From: Rugamonas sp045984285
GTDB lineage: Bacteria; Pseudomonadota; Gammaproteobacteria; Burkholderiales; Burkholderiaceae_D
Assembly (NCBI RefSeq): GCF_045984285.3
Contig: NZ_JBJQIK030000009.1
Location: 1 to 64,000 of the forward strand
DNA: 64,000 bases
Direction: 5' to 3'
This document shows, piece after piece, positions 9,302 through 19,386 of this stretch. The notes under the pieces are model-generated. The model saw nothing but the letters and a program-made list of their open reading frames with translations. It was not told the origin of the DNA and made no database searches. Position 1 is the first letter of the stretch, and every line of letters begins with the position of its first letter. Both the position numbers and the translations under genes were made by a program.

Positions 9302-12300
9302 ATGCGCAAATCGTCCCCATCATCCCGCGGCCTGATCAGCAGTCGCCTGCTGCTTTGGGTGCTCGGCCTCGGATTGGCGGCGGCAGTGGGCGCCACCTTG
9401 TACGTGACGGTGCGCAACTCGGTGGAGGAGGACGCGCGCCTGCGTTTCGACAACCTCACGCGCGCCACGCAGTACAGCATTTCGGCGCGGGTGAAAGCCT
9501 ATACCGACCTGGTGCGCGGCCTGGTGGCCCTGTTCCAGACCAGCGATGAGCTTACGCGCGCCCAGTTCCACAGCTATGTGAAGGCGCTCGACCTGCAGCA
9601 GCATTTCCCCGCGATCCAGTCGGTGAACTACGCGCCGGATGTGAGCCACGGCCAGCGCGCCGCTTTCGTGGCCCGCGTGCGGGCCGAGGGCTTCCCCGAC
9701 TTCGACATCAAGCCCGCCGGCGAGCGTGAACATTACGCGCCGCTGACCTATATGGAGCCGGTGATTCCGGGCCGCTTCGGTGTCAACATCATCGCCAACC
9801 CGGCCATCGAGAAGGCGCTCAACCTGGCGCGCGATACCGGCGCCATGAGCGCTTCCGGCCAGCCGGTGGTGGTGAAGGGGCCCAAGCCCCATATCGGGCT
9901 CGGCATGCGCCTGCCGGTCTACCGCGCCGGCGCGAAGGTGGACGATGTGGAGAGCCGCCGCGCGGCCTTCCTCGGCTCCGTCGGCATCGGCTTTTCGGTG
10001 GCGCAGCTGGTGCAGGGCGCGATAGACGAAATGGCGAACCGCCACGTGCATATGATCCTGTACTCGGACGGATCGAGCGAGCCGGATCGCCGCAGCCTTT
10101 CCATCACGCCCGATGACCGCCTGCTGTACAACGACAACGGCTCCATCGATGCGCCGCCGGCCCTGGCGCCGGATCCGGCCACGCATTTCGCTGCCGTACT
10201 GCCGATCGACTTCAATGGCAGCCTGTGGAAGGCGCAGTTCGTGGCCCGCAAGACGGAACTGATCAGCGGCTTCGACCGCTGGCTGCCGCTGGTGGCGCTG
10301 GCCACCGGCTTTACCGGCAGCCTGCTGTTCTTCGGCTATATGGCCACGCTGTACGCCCAGCGCCGCAGCGCGCAGGAACAGCGCCGCCTGCTGGACAGCA
10401 TATTGAATAATGTGGACGCCCAGGTCTATATGAAGGGCGAAGACCGCCGCTATATCTATGTGAATGCCAAGATGGCCCAGGTGATGGGGCGGCCGGTGGA
10501 CCAGATTGTGGGCCGCCTGGACCGGGAACTGATCCCGGCCGCGGAGGCCGACCGCGAATGGCAGGAAGACAGCCAGGTCTTCGTCGATGGGGTCAAGCGC
10601 AGCAGCGAAACCCAGTACACCGATGCCGACGGCGTGGTGCGCCACCTGTGGACGGTGAAGGCGCCGGTGGAACTGAGCGCGGATGCGCTGGCCGTCATCG
10701 CGCTCTCCACCGACGTGACGGAGCTGCAGCGGCTGAAGCAGGAGGCGCAGGCCGCCAACCGCGCCAAGAGCGACTTCCTGTCGAATATGAGCCACGAGAT
10801 CCGCACGCCGATGAACAGCGTGATCGGCATGGCCCACCTCGCGCTCAAATCCGTCACCAATCCCAAGCAGCGCGACTACCTGCAGAAGATCTACCATTCG
10901 GGCCAGCACCTGATGGGCATCATCAACGATATCCTCGATTTTTCGAAGATCGAGGCGGGCATGCTGGAACTGGAATCGGTGGCTTTCGACCTGTCCGCAC
11001 TGCTGTCGAATGTATGCAGCCAATTGAGCGAGCAGGCCGCGCGCCGCCGGCTGGAGCTGGTGTGCGAGATCTGGCCCGGACTGGAAAATCAGGTGAGCGG
11101 CGATCCCTTGCGGCTGGAACAGGTGCTGCTGAATTACACCAGCAATGCCATCAAGTTCTCGGAGGAGGGCAAGGTGCATATCCGCGCGCGGGCGGTGGAA
11201 GAACGCGACAACCAGGTGCTGGTGCGCTTCGAAGTGCAGGACCAGGGCATCGGCATGACGCAGCAGCAGGTGGCCAAGCTGTTCCAGTCCTTCCACCAGG
11301 CCGACAGCTCCACCACGCGCCGCTACGGCGGCACCGGGCTGGGGCTCGTCATCAGCAAGCAGCTGGCGGAGCTGATGGGCGGCACCGTGGGCGTGGACAG
11401 CACGCCGGGCGTGGGCAGCACCTTCTGGTTCACTGCGCGCCTGCAGAAAAGCGTACAGATGCTGCAGCCGGCGGACGGCGAAGCGCTGGAGCCGGACCTG
11501 CGCGCGTCCATCCAGGGCTCGTCCATCCTGCTGGTGGAGGACAATGTCTTCAGCCAGCAGGTGGGCCAGGAGCTGCTGGAGGATGCCGGCGCCACGGTGG
11601 TCATCGCCAACAACGGCAAGGAAGCCATCGACCTGCTGCTGAAGGAGCATTTCGACTGCGTGCTGATGGACGTGCAGATGCCGGTGATGGATGGCTATGA
11701 AACCACGCGCCTGATCCGCGCCGATCCGCGCCTCTCCGGCACCCTGGTGATTGCGATGACGGCCAATGCGGGGCGCGAAGACCAGGCGCGCTGCCTCGCC
11801 GCAGGCATGGACGAATTTGTCACCAAACCCATTGCGCCCAACCTGCTGTTCTCGGTGCTCTCGAAGTGGATGAGCCAGCGCGCCGGCGAACGCGCCCCGC
11901 GCGCGGTGCCTTTGCAGGTGCCGCTGGCGCCTCCGGCGGCGGTGGTGGATACCGGGTCGGCGGAACTGTTCGACATGGCGATGCTGGCGCAAACCTTCGG
12001 CAACAAGCCCGAAAAAATGCGCAAGTACGCGCTCATGTTCCTCGATTCCGCGCGCGACAGCCTGGCCGAAGTGGATGAAGCGCTGGGGCGCGGCGACAGC
12101 CGGCGCCTGTCCGAACTGGGGCACCGCATCAAGTCCTCCGCGCGCGCCGTGGGCGCCATGAGCTTCGCGGAGCTGTGCCTGGCCCTGGAGCGGCTGAAGC
12201 CCGATGCCCCGCCGCAGGAGGCGCAGGCCATCGTCGCCCAGATGCACCTGATGCTGGAACGCCTGAAAACGCAGATTGCCGGGGAAATGTCTGCGCAGCT

Positions 12301-12307
12301 TCCCTGA
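9302..12307 (+). CDS. CHASE-PAS hybrid sensor histidine kinase with REC and Hpt domains
   Basis: A 1001-residue inner-membrane hybrid kinase. A first membrane helix (about 12-35) precedes a periplasmic CHASE domain (about 75-260, containing YMEPVIPGR and NPAIEKAL). A second membrane helix (about 328-350) leads to a PAS domain (about 365-480). The HisKA H-box has H498 in SHEIRTPMNSV; the ATPase domain has FSKIEAG nearby and GTGLGLVIS. The receiver domain (about 740-860) has D790 in LMDVQMPVMDG, and the C-terminal Hpt domain has H941 in GHRIKSSARAVGA. All phosphorelay residues are intact, so a full His-Asp-His relay to an unlinked regulator is likely. The CHASE ligand is unknown. recC follows after 30 nt, so read-through into recCBD is possible. 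No strong Shine-Dalgarno is seen. Confidence 0.92.
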   Translation: MRKSSPSSRGLISSRLLLWVLGLGLAAAVGATLYVTVRNSVEEDARLRFDNLTRATQYSISARVKAYTDLVRGLVALFQTSDELTRAQFHSYVKALDLQQHFPAIQSVNYAPDVSHGQRAAFVARVRAEGFPDFDIKPAGEREHYAPLTYMEPVIPGRFGVNIIANPAIEKALNLARDTGAMSASGQPVVVKGPKPHIGLGMRLPVYRAGAKVDDVESRRAAFLGSVGIGFSVAQLVQGAIDEMANRHVHMILYSDGSSEPDRRSLSITPDDRLLYNDNGSIDAPPALAPDPATHFAAVLPIDFNGSLWKAQFVARKTELISGFDRWLPLVALATGFTGSLLFFGYMATLYAQRRSAQEQRRLLDSILNNVDAQVYMKGEDRRYIYVNAKMAQVMGRPVDQIVGRLDRELIPAAEADREWQEDSQVFVDGVKRSSETQYTDADGVVRHLWTVKAPVELSADALAVIALSTDVTELQRLKQEAQAANRAKSDFLSNMSHEIRTPMNSVIGMAHLALKSVTNPKQRDYLQKIYHSGQHLMGIINDILDFSKIEAGMLELESVAFDLSALLSNVCSQLSEQAARRRLELVCEIWPGLENQVSGDPLRLEQVLLNYTSNAIKFSEEGKVHIRARAVEERDNQVLVRFEVQDQGIGMTQQQVAKLFQSFHQADSSTTRRYGGTGLGLVISKQLAELMGGTVGVDSTPGVGSTFWFTARLQKSVQMLQPADGEALEPDLRASIQGSSILLVEDNVFSQQVGQELLEDAGATVVIANNGKEAIDLLLKEHFDCVLMDVQMPVMDGYETTRLIRADPRLSGTLVIAMTANAGREDQARCLAAGMDEFVTKPIAPNLLFSVLSKWMSQRAGERAPRAVPLQVPLAPPAAVVDTGSAELFDMAMLAQTFGNKPEKMRKYALMFLDSARDSLAEVDEALGRGDSRRLSELGHRIKSSARAVGAMSFAELCLALERLKPDAPPQEAQAIVAQMHLMLERLKTQIAGEMSAQLP

Positions 12308-12337
12308 GGGGGCGGGAGCGGCGATAATAACGTTTCT

Positions 12338-15300
12338 ATGACATCGAGCATCGCACCGGGCCTGATCATCCTGCACGGCAACCAGCTGGAACAGCTGCGG
12401 GCCGCCGTATTCCAGTGGCTGCGCGCGCATCCGCTCGATCCGCTCGAAACCGACATCTTCCTGGTGCAGTCCAACGGCGTTGCCGAATGGCTGAAGATCG
12501 CGCTGGCCGAGGAGGGCGGCGTGTGCGCCGCCACCCGCGTGGCGCTGCCCGCCCGTTTCCTGTGGGAGGCTTACCGCGGCATGCTGGACCGCGAGCGCGT
12601 GCCCCGCATTTCCGCCTTCGACAAAGGGCCGCTGGCCTGGCGCCTGATGCGCCTCCTGCCTTCGCTGCTGGCGCAATCCGTCTTCGCGCCGCTGCGCCAC
12701 TTCCTCGGCGACGGCGATCCCGAACGGCGCCTGCAGCTGGCCGAACGCCTGTCCGACCTGTTCGACCAGTACCAGGTGTACCGCGCCGACTGGCTGGAAG
12801 ACTGGGCCGCCGGGCGCAACGTGCTGCGCAGCGCGCGCGGCGATGCACTGCCGCTGCCGGAGGACCAGTGCTGGCAGGCCGCGCTGTGGCGGGCCGTGGT
12901 GGCCAGCGTGCCGGAGCAGGAGCGCAGCCTGGGACGCGCCAGCGTGCATACCGAATTCGTGCGCGCCATCGAACGCGGGGAGAAGCCTGCGGGCCGCCTG
13001 CCGCGCCGCGTGGTGCTGTTCGGCGTATCCGCCTTGCCTTACCAGACCTTGCAGGCGCTGGCCTCGCTGTCGCGCTTCACGCAGGTGATCCTGGCGGTGC
13101 CGAATCCCTGCCAGTTCTACTGGGGCGACATCATCGACGGCCGCGACCTGCTGCGCGCCGCCCACCGCCGCCAGAAGCTGCGCAATGGCCTGGACCTGGG
13201 CCAGATCCCGCTGGAAGAACTGCATGCCCACAGCCATCCGCTGCTGGCCAGCTGGGGACGCCAGGGCCGCGACTATATCCGCATGCTGGATGAATTCGAC
13301 GCGGCGGCCGCCGGCGAAGGCAATGAACACCTGCGCGTAGACCTGTTCAGCGAAGGCGAAGGCGCCACGCTGCTGGCGCAGGTGCAGGGCGCCGTGCGTG
13401 ACCTGCTGCCGCTGCGCGAACACCATTTCGCGCCGCCGCCGGACAGCGACCGTTCCATCGAGTTCCATATCGCGCACAGCGTGCAGCGCGAAGTCGAAGT
13501 GCTGCATGACCAGCTGCTGGCCATGTTCGCGGCCGACAGCACCTTGCGCCCGCGCGACGTGGTGGTGATGGTGCCGGACATCGATGTGTTCACCGCCTCC
13601 ATCCGTTCCGTATTCGGCCAGCACCGGCGCGGCGATCCACGCTTTATCCCGCACGAAATCGGCGATGTGAACGACCGCAGCGTGAACCCGCTGCTGGTGG
13701 CGCTGGAATGGCTGCTGCGCCTGCCGCAGCAGCGCTGCCGCCAGAGCGAGGTGCGCGACCTGCTGGACGTGCCTGCGGTCGCGAAGCGTTTCGGCCTGTC
13801 GGAAGACGACCTGCCCACCCTGGGCCTGTGGATCGAAGGTTCCGGCGTGCGCTGGGGCCTGGACCAGCGGCACCGCGCAGGCCTGGGCCTGGCGCCGGCC
13901 GGCGAACAGAATGCCTGGATCTTCGGCGTGCGCCGCATGCTGCTCGGCTACGCGAGCGGCAATGACGCAGCCTTCAACGGCATTGAACCGTATGGCGAAG
14001 TGGGCGGCCTCGATGCCGCGCTGGCGGGCTCGCTGGCGCTGCTGGTGGAACGCCTGCTGGCATGGCGCGATATCCTGGACCAGCCGCGTACCCCGGCGGA
14101 ATGGGGCGTCCAGGCGCGCGCGCTGCTGGCAGCCTTCTTCGACGCCGGAGCGCAGGACGACAGGCTGACGCTGAACCAGCTGAACGAAACCCTGAACAAA
14201 TGGCTGGAGACCTGCGAGAACGCCGGCTTCGACGAGGCGGTGCCGCTGGCCGTGCTGCGCGAAGCCTGGCTGGGCGCACTGGACGAGCCTTCGCTGGAGC
14301 ACCAGTTCGTGTCCGGCGGTGTTACCTTCTGCACCCTGATGCCGATGCGCGCGGTGCCGTTCCGCGTGGTCTGCCTGCTGGGCATGAACGACGGCGATTT
14401 CCCGCGCCGCGCCAGCAAGGCCGATTTCGACCTGCTGGCGCTGCCGGGCATGGCGCGGCCCGGCGACCGCTCGCGCCGCGACGACGACCGCTACCTGATG
14501 CTGGAAGCCGTGCTGGCGGCTCGCCACAAGCTGTATATCAGCTGGTGCGGCCGCAATGTGCGGGACAACAGTGAACAGCCGGCCTCCGTGCTGGTGGCGC
14601 AGCTGCGCGACTACCTGAAGGCCGGCTGGAAGCTGGACAGCCTGGCAGGCCGCAGTACCGAGCACGCGCTGCAGCCCTTCAGCCGCGTCTACTTTGAAGA
14701 CGGCGGCCTGCTGACCTATGCCGGCGAATGGCGCGCGGCGCATGCGGACGATGCGCCGGCGGCCATTCCGGCGGACCTGCCGCCGTATGAGCTGGACGAG
14801 AAATTCAGGTTGCGCCTGTCGGCGCTGGCGGCCTTCATCCGCCAGCCGGTGAAGTATTTCTTCAGCCAGCGCCTGGGTGTAAGGTTCGGTGAGTCAGCTT
14901 TAGTGGGAGAGGACGAGGAGCCGTTCTTGCTGAATGGGCTGGAACGGTATAAGCGCGAAGACATGATGCTGGACGATGCAGGTGAAGAAGCCGAAACCAG
15001 CGTGCGCGCCAGCCTGGGCGCGCGTGCCGAACGGCTGCGGCGCGAAGGTGTGCTGCCCATCGGCCTGCTCGGCGAGCGTATGCAGGAAGAACTGGTGGAA
15101 GCGCTGGTGCCGGTGCGCAGCAAATGGCTGGAGCTGCGCGCGCAGCACATGGAAGACGCGCCCAAGCTGGCCATCAGCCTCGTATTGGACGGCATCGTGC
15201 TGGAAGACTGGGTGGACCAGCTGCACCGCCGCGATGGCAAAACGGTATGGCTGATGCAGATGTCCTCGAAAGCGCTGGATAAATCCGGTGCGCCGCGCGG

Positions 15301-15724
15301 CGACAAGCTGATAGGCATGTGGCTGCGCCAGCTGGCTGCGGCCGCGCAGGGCCAGCCGGTGGCCGGGATCCTGGTGGCGCGCGACGCCGTGCTGCGCATG
15401 GCGCCGCTGGAGCCCCAGGATTCGCATGCCATGCTGGCGGCGCTCGCGCGCCTGTGGCGGGCCAATATGGACAAGCCGCTGCCGGTGGCCTGCAAGACCG
15501 GCCTGGCGCTGGCGCGCGACGGCGACCCGCGCAGTGTGTACGACGGCGGCTTTGAAGTGAACGGCGAAGTGGATGACCTGTGCCTGGCCCGCCTGTGGCC
15601 CGATTTCGCGTGCCTGTCGGCCGAACCTGAATTCATGGCGCGCTCGCTGGAGCTGTACGGCGCGCTGGCCGAGTGGCTGGCCACGTCGGTACAGGCCGAG
15701 CCGCTGGCGGGGGAGGCCGAATGA
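12338..15724 (+). CDS. recC: exodeoxyribonuclease V subunit gamma (RecC)
   Basis: A 1128-residue subunit of the RecBCD helicase-nuclease, which resects double-strand breaks and reads Chi. The N-terminus (GLIILHGNQLEQL, then FLVQSNGVAEWLK) and the inactive-helicase body, including GVSALPYQTLQAL and LLGMNDGDFPR, are characteristic of RecC. The C-terminus carries the inactive nuclease-like fold (KYFFSQRLGV). Length matches the family (about 1100). The stop overlaps the recB start as ATGA, implying translational coupling. The order recC-recB-recD with no gaps is common in beta-proteobacteria; E. coli has ptrA between recC and recB. Confidence 0.95.
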   Translation: MTSSIAPGLIILHGNQLEQLRAAVFQWLRAHPLDPLETDIFLVQSNGVAEWLKIALAEEGGVCAATRVALPARFLWEAYRGMLDRERVPRISAFDKGPLAWRLMRLLPSLLAQSVFAPLRHFLGDGDPERRLQLAERLSDLFDQYQVYRADWLEDWAAGRNVLRSARGDALPLPEDQCWQAALWRAVVASVPEQERSLGRASVHTEFVRAIERGEKPAGRLPRRVVLFGVSALPYQTLQALASLSRFTQVILAVPNPCQFYWGDIIDGRDLLRAAHRRQKLRNGLDLGQIPLEELHAHSHPLLASWGRQGRDYIRMLDEFDAAAAGEGNEHLRVDLFSEGEGATLLAQVQGAVRDLLPLREHHFAPPPDSDRSIEFHIAHSVQREVEVLHDQLLAMFAADSTLRPRDVVVMVPDIDVFTASIRSVFGQHRRGDPRFIPHEIGDVNDRSVNPLLVALEWLLRLPQQRCRQSEVRDLLDVPAVAKRFGLSEDDLPTLGLWIEGSGVRWGLDQRHRAGLGLAPAGEQNAWIFGVRRMLLGYASGNDAAFNGIEPYGEVGGLDAALAGSLALLVERLLAWRDILDQPRTPAEWGVQARALLAAFFDAGAQDDRLTLNQLNETLNKWLETCENAGFDEAVPLAVLREAWLGALDEPSLEHQFVSGGVTFCTLMPMRAVPFRVVCLLGMNDGDFPRRASKADFDLLALPGMARPGDRSRRDDDRYLMLEAVLAARHKLYISWCGRNVRDNSEQPASVLVAQLRDYLKAGWKLDSLAGRSTEHALQPFSRVYFEDGGLLTYAGEWRAAHADDAPAAIPADLPPYELDEKFRLRLSALAAFIRQPVKYFFSQRLGVRFGESALVGEDEEPFLLNGLERYKREDMMLDDAGEEAETSVRASLGARAERLRREGVLPIGLLGERMQEELVEALVPVRSKWLELRAQHMEDAPKLAISLVLDGIVLEDWVDQLHRRDGKTVWLMQMSSKALDKSGAPRGDKLIGMWLRQLAAAAQGQPVAGILVARDAVLRMAPLEPQDSHAMLAALARLWRANMDKPLPVACKTGLALARDGDPRSVYDGGFEVNGEVDDLCLARLWPDFACLSAEPEFMARSLELYGALAEWLATSVQAEPLAGEAE

Positions 15725-18700
15725 GCCAGCTGCTGAATGCCCTCAGCTTCCCGCTGCACGGCTCACGCCTGATCGAAGCCAGCGCCGGTACCGGCAAAAC
15801 CTGGACCATCGCCGCGCTGTATGTGCGCCTGGTGCTCGGCCATGGCGGCGACGCCGCCTACCAGCGGCCCTTGCTGCCGGCCGATATCCTCGTGATGACG
15901 TTTACCCGCGCCGCCACGCGCGAACTGTCGAACCGCGTGCGAGAACGGCTGGTGGAAGCGGCGGCCTACTTCCGTGGGCAGTCGGACAAGGCCGATCCCT
16001 ACCTGGACGCGCTGCTGGAATCGTATCCCGGCGAAACCGAGCGCCAGCAGGGCGCGCACCGCCTGATGCTGGCTGCGGAAACGATGGACGAGGCGGCGAT
16101 CTTCACCATCGATGCCTGGTGCCAGCGCATGCTCCGCGAGCATGCATTCGACAGCGGCAGCCTGTTCGACGAAGAACTGGTCAGCGACGAATCCGCGCTG
16201 TTCGAAGATGCGGCGCACGACTACTGGCGCCAGCAGGTCTATCCGCTGAACGCCAATGCGCTGGCGCCGTTGCTGGCCGCCTGGCCGGACGTGGAAGCGC
16301 TCAAGCAGTCGATCCGCGACCTGGTCTGGCGTGCGGAAACGCTGGGCGGCGCCAGCAGCGAGCCGCTGGGCGTGCTGATCGCGCGCGTGCAGCATGAGCA
16401 GCAGGCAGTGCTCGCGGGGCTGAAGCAGGGCTGGGCGAAACGCGCGGACCGCATGGAGCAATGGATACTGCAGCAGCGCGAAGCCTCGCCCAAATGCTTC
16501 AACGGCGTGAAGATGAAACCAGAATCGGTGGCCAGATGGTTCGCCGCGCTGCGCGAATGGGCGGCCGATCCGCGCGCCGTGCTGCCGGAGCTCACGGCGA
16601 AGAACTGGGAACGCCTGACGCCGGAAGGCCTGCTGGATGCCTGCGCCAAGGGCTTCGCGCCGCAGCTGCCGGCGGATTTCGATGAAGTGGCGCCCCTGCA
16701 GGCAGCGCTGCAGGCCATCACGCCGCTGAAGCACCTGCTGCTGCGCCATGCCGCGTCCAGCGTGGCGGGCCGCATGCAGGAACTCAAGCAGCGCAACCGC
16801 CAGTTCGGCTTTGCGGACATGCTGGAGCGCCTCAAATATGCGCTGCTGGGCGCCAACGGCGCCGCACTGCGCAAGCGCATCACGGAGCAGTATCCGGTGG
16901 CGCTGGTGGACGAGTTCCAGGATACGGCGCCCAGCCAGTACCAGATTTTCAACCTGCTGTACCGGGTGGCGGAGAACGACGCCGCGCTGGGCCTGTTCCT
17001 GATCGGCGACCCCAAACAGTCGATTTACGGCTTCCGCGGCGCCGACATCCACAGCTACCTGGCGGCGCGCCGCGCCACCGAAGGCCGCCACTACCAGCTC
17101 GGTACCAATTTCCGCTCCACGGCGGACGTTGTGCAGGCGGTCAACCAGATCTTCCTGCATGCCGAGCGCTCAGTGGGCGAGGGCGGTTTCGCGCGCGGCG
17201 CCTTCCGCTTCCGCGACGGCGAGGAGAACCCGCTGCCTTTCGATGCAGTCGATGCCAAGGGCCGTCCCGAAAAACTGGTGGGCACCGATGGCGATATCCA
17301 GGCGCTGACGGTGTCCTGCGGCACGGACGGCCTGAGGGCCGATGCCTACCGCGACTTCTTCGCCCACCACTGCGCGGAACACATCGTCGGCCTGCTGAAC
17401 GACAAGCGCGCAGGCTTCGCCAATGGTGCGGAGTTCAGGCGCCTGCAGCCTGCCGATATCGCCATCCTGGTGCGCGACCGCAGGGAAGCGGGCGCCATCC
17501 GCAAGGCCCTGCAGCAGCGCGGCGTGCCCAGCGTCTACCTGTCGGACAAGGATTCCGTGCTGAAGAGCGAGGAGGCGGCCGATGTGCTGCGCTGGCTGTC
17601 GGCGCTGGCCAGCCCGCTGGACGGCGCGCTGGCGCGGGCCGCCTTTGCGACCCGCACGGCAGGCCTGTCGCTGGCCGAACTGGCGCAGCTGTCGGCGGAC
17701 GAACTGGCGTGGGAACAGCGCGTGGAACAGCTCAAGATCCTGCACGGCGTCTGGCAGCGCCAGGGCGTGCTGGCCATGCTGCGCCGCTTCATCCATGAAC
17801 TCGGGCTGCCGGCGGCGCTGCTGGCGCAGCCCGGCGGCGAGCGGCGCCTCACCAACCTGCTGCACCTGGCCGAACTGCTGCAGTCGGCCAGCCGCCAGCT
17901 CGATGGCGAACAGGCCCTGATCCGCTGGATGGCGGAGCAGATCGAAGGCGAAGACAGCGGCGGCGACGAACGCGTGCTGCGGCTGGAATCGGATGCGGAG
18001 CTGGTCAAGGTCGTCACCGTGCACAAGTCGAAAGGCCTGGAATATCCGCTGGTCTACCTGCCCTTCGCCGTCACCGCGCGCAAGGCGGAAAAGCGCAACC
18101 GCAGCTTCCTCGAATTCACCGATGGCGAAGGCGCGCGCCGCATTGACCTGGCGCTGACGGATGAAGCGCTGGAGGCCGTGGAAGCGGCGCGCATCGCGGA
18201 AGACCTGCGCCTGCTTTATGTGGCGCTGACGCGCGCCCGGCACTTCCTGTGGCTGGGCGTGGCGGCCCTGCCTTCGCGCAAGGCGGGCGAGAACACGCTG
18301 CATGAATCGGCGCTGGGCTACCTGCTCACCGGCGGCGAGCCGCTGCCGGCGGACCAGCTGCTGGAACGCTGGGAACGGCTGCGCGGCGGCTGCTCCGCCA
18401 TCGGGCTTTCGCGCTTGCCCGAGACCGGCCGGCCCACGCTGCTGAAACGCATTGAACAGCGCCCGCCGCTGCTGGAGGCCCGGCCCTTCAGGGCCAGTTT
18501 CGAGCGCGACTGGTCGGTGGGCAGTTTTACATCGCTGGCCCGCCGCACCGGCCCCGCAGCCTATACGCGCTCGCCGGAGCCGGCGCCCGTGCCGCGCGAT
18601 GCGCTGGAGGAAAAGCTGCTGGAAGAGGCGGACCGCGAGCTGCCGGGCCGCGTGGACGACACGCCCTGGCACCGCTTCCCGCGCGGCTCCGTGCCGGGCA

Positions 18701-19386
18701 ACTTCCTGCACGAGCAGCTGGAGTGGCTGGGCCAGGAAGGCTTCACGACCGTGCATGACCCGCATTTCGAAACGCGCCTTGCGCGCCGTATCGAGCGCGC
18801 CGGATGGGCCAACCGTTTCGACGATGCGCTGGCCTGGCTGCGCGCCATCGCCACCACCGGACTGCCGCCGCTGGGCGCCGCGCTGGACCGCCTGCATGGC
18901 GTGCTGCCGGAAATGGAATTCTGGTTCCCCAGCGAGCACCTTGCCTCGCAGGCGCTGGACCAGCTGTGCCGCCGGCACCTGCTGGAAGGTATCGCGCGCC
19001 CCGCGCTGCCGGAGCGCGAGCTGCACGGCATGCTGAAGGGCTTCTGCGACCTCGTCTTCGAACATGAAGGGCGCTACTGGGTACTGGACTACAAATCGAA
19101 CGCACTGGGCGGCGGCGACGCGGCCTACCACAAGGGGGCGCTGGCGCTGGGCATGGCGGAGCACCGCTACGACATCCAGGGCGCCATTTACATGCTGGCC
19201 CTGCACCGCCTGCTGCGCAGCCGCCTCGGCGAACAGTACGAGCCTGCGCGGCATCTTGGGGGCGCCATCTTCTTCTTCCTGCGCGGTGTGGCCAACGCGC
19301 AGACCCATGGCTGCTACCTGCTGCCGCCCGATCCGGCCTTGCTGGACGGGCTGGATGCACTGCTGGAGGGAGGCAGCCATGGCTGA
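15721..19386 (+). CDS. recB: exodeoxyribonuclease V subunit beta (RecB)
   Basis: A 1221-residue UvrD-type helicase and nuclease. Walker A is ASAGTGKTWT (residues about 20-29). Further helicase motifs are VDEFQDTAPSQ, DPKQSIYGFRGAD, VHKSKGLEYPLVY and YVALTRARH. The C-terminal nuclease domain has H997 in FLHEQLEWL, D1110 in GFCDLVF, and D1123-x-K1125 in LDYKSN, so the catalytic metal-binding set is complete. ATG 15721 overlaps the recC stop by 4 nt; the 3' end overlaps recD by 8 nt. Length is typical of the family. Both motor and nuclease activities are expected. Confidence 0.96.
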   Translation: MSQLLNALSFPLHGSRLIEASAGTGKTWTIAALYVRLVLGHGGDAAYQRPLLPADILVMTFTRAATRELSNRVRERLVEAAAYFRGQSDKADPYLDALLESYPGETERQQGAHRLMLAAETMDEAAIFTIDAWCQRMLREHAFDSGSLFDEELVSDESALFEDAAHDYWRQQVYPLNANALAPLLAAWPDVEALKQSIRDLVWRAETLGGASSEPLGVLIARVQHEQQAVLAGLKQGWAKRADRMEQWILQQREASPKCFNGVKMKPESVARWFAALREWAADPRAVLPELTAKNWERLTPEGLLDACAKGFAPQLPADFDEVAPLQAALQAITPLKHLLLRHAASSVAGRMQELKQRNRQFGFADMLERLKYALLGANGAALRKRITEQYPVALVDEFQDTAPSQYQIFNLLYRVAENDAALGLFLIGDPKQSIYGFRGADIHSYLAARRATEGRHYQLGTNFRSTADVVQAVNQIFLHAERSVGEGGFARGAFRFRDGEENPLPFDAVDAKGRPEKLVGTDGDIQALTVSCGTDGLRADAYRDFFAHHCAEHIVGLLNDKRAGFANGAEFRRLQPADIAILVRDRREAGAIRKALQQRGVPSVYLSDKDSVLKSEEAADVLRWLSALASPLDGALARAAFATRTAGLSLAELAQLSADELAWEQRVEQLKILHGVWQRQGVLAMLRRFIHELGLPAALLAQPGGERRLTNLLHLAELLQSASRQLDGEQALIRWMAEQIEGEDSGGDERVLRLESDAELVKVVTVHKSKGLEYPLVYLPFAVTARKAEKRNRSFLEFTDGEGARRIDLALTDEALEAVEAARIAEDLRLLYVALTRARHFLWLGVAALPSRKAGENTLHESALGYLLTGGEPLPADQLLERWERLRGGCSAIGLSRLPETGRPTLLKRIEQRPPLLEARPFRASFERDWSVGSFTSLARRTGPAAYTRSPEPAPVPRDALEEKLLEEADRELPGRVDDTPWHRFPRGSVPGNFLHEQLEWLGQEGFTTVHDPHFETRLARRIERAGWANRFDDALAWLRAIATTGLPPLGAALDRLHGVLPEMEFWFPSEHLASQALDQLCRRHLLEGIARPALPERELHGMLKGFCDLVFEHEGRYWVLDYKSNALGGGDAAYHKGALALGMAEHRYDIQGAIYMLALHRLLRSRLGEQYEPARHLGGAIFFFLRGVANAQTHGCYLLPPDPALLDGLDALLEGGSHG

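Noticed and set aside
11530..11537. GCTGGTGG (E. coli Chi sequence) near recCBD
   Set aside because: The octamer arises often in GC-rich Leu-Val codons, and the Chi sequence of this organism is unknown.
9320..14743. 1807-codon open frame on the minus strand
   Set aside because: It runs antisense to the CHASE kinase and recC, both of which have clear domains. Its translation is His/Arg/Gln-rich with no family motif, as expected from a GC-rich antisense frame.
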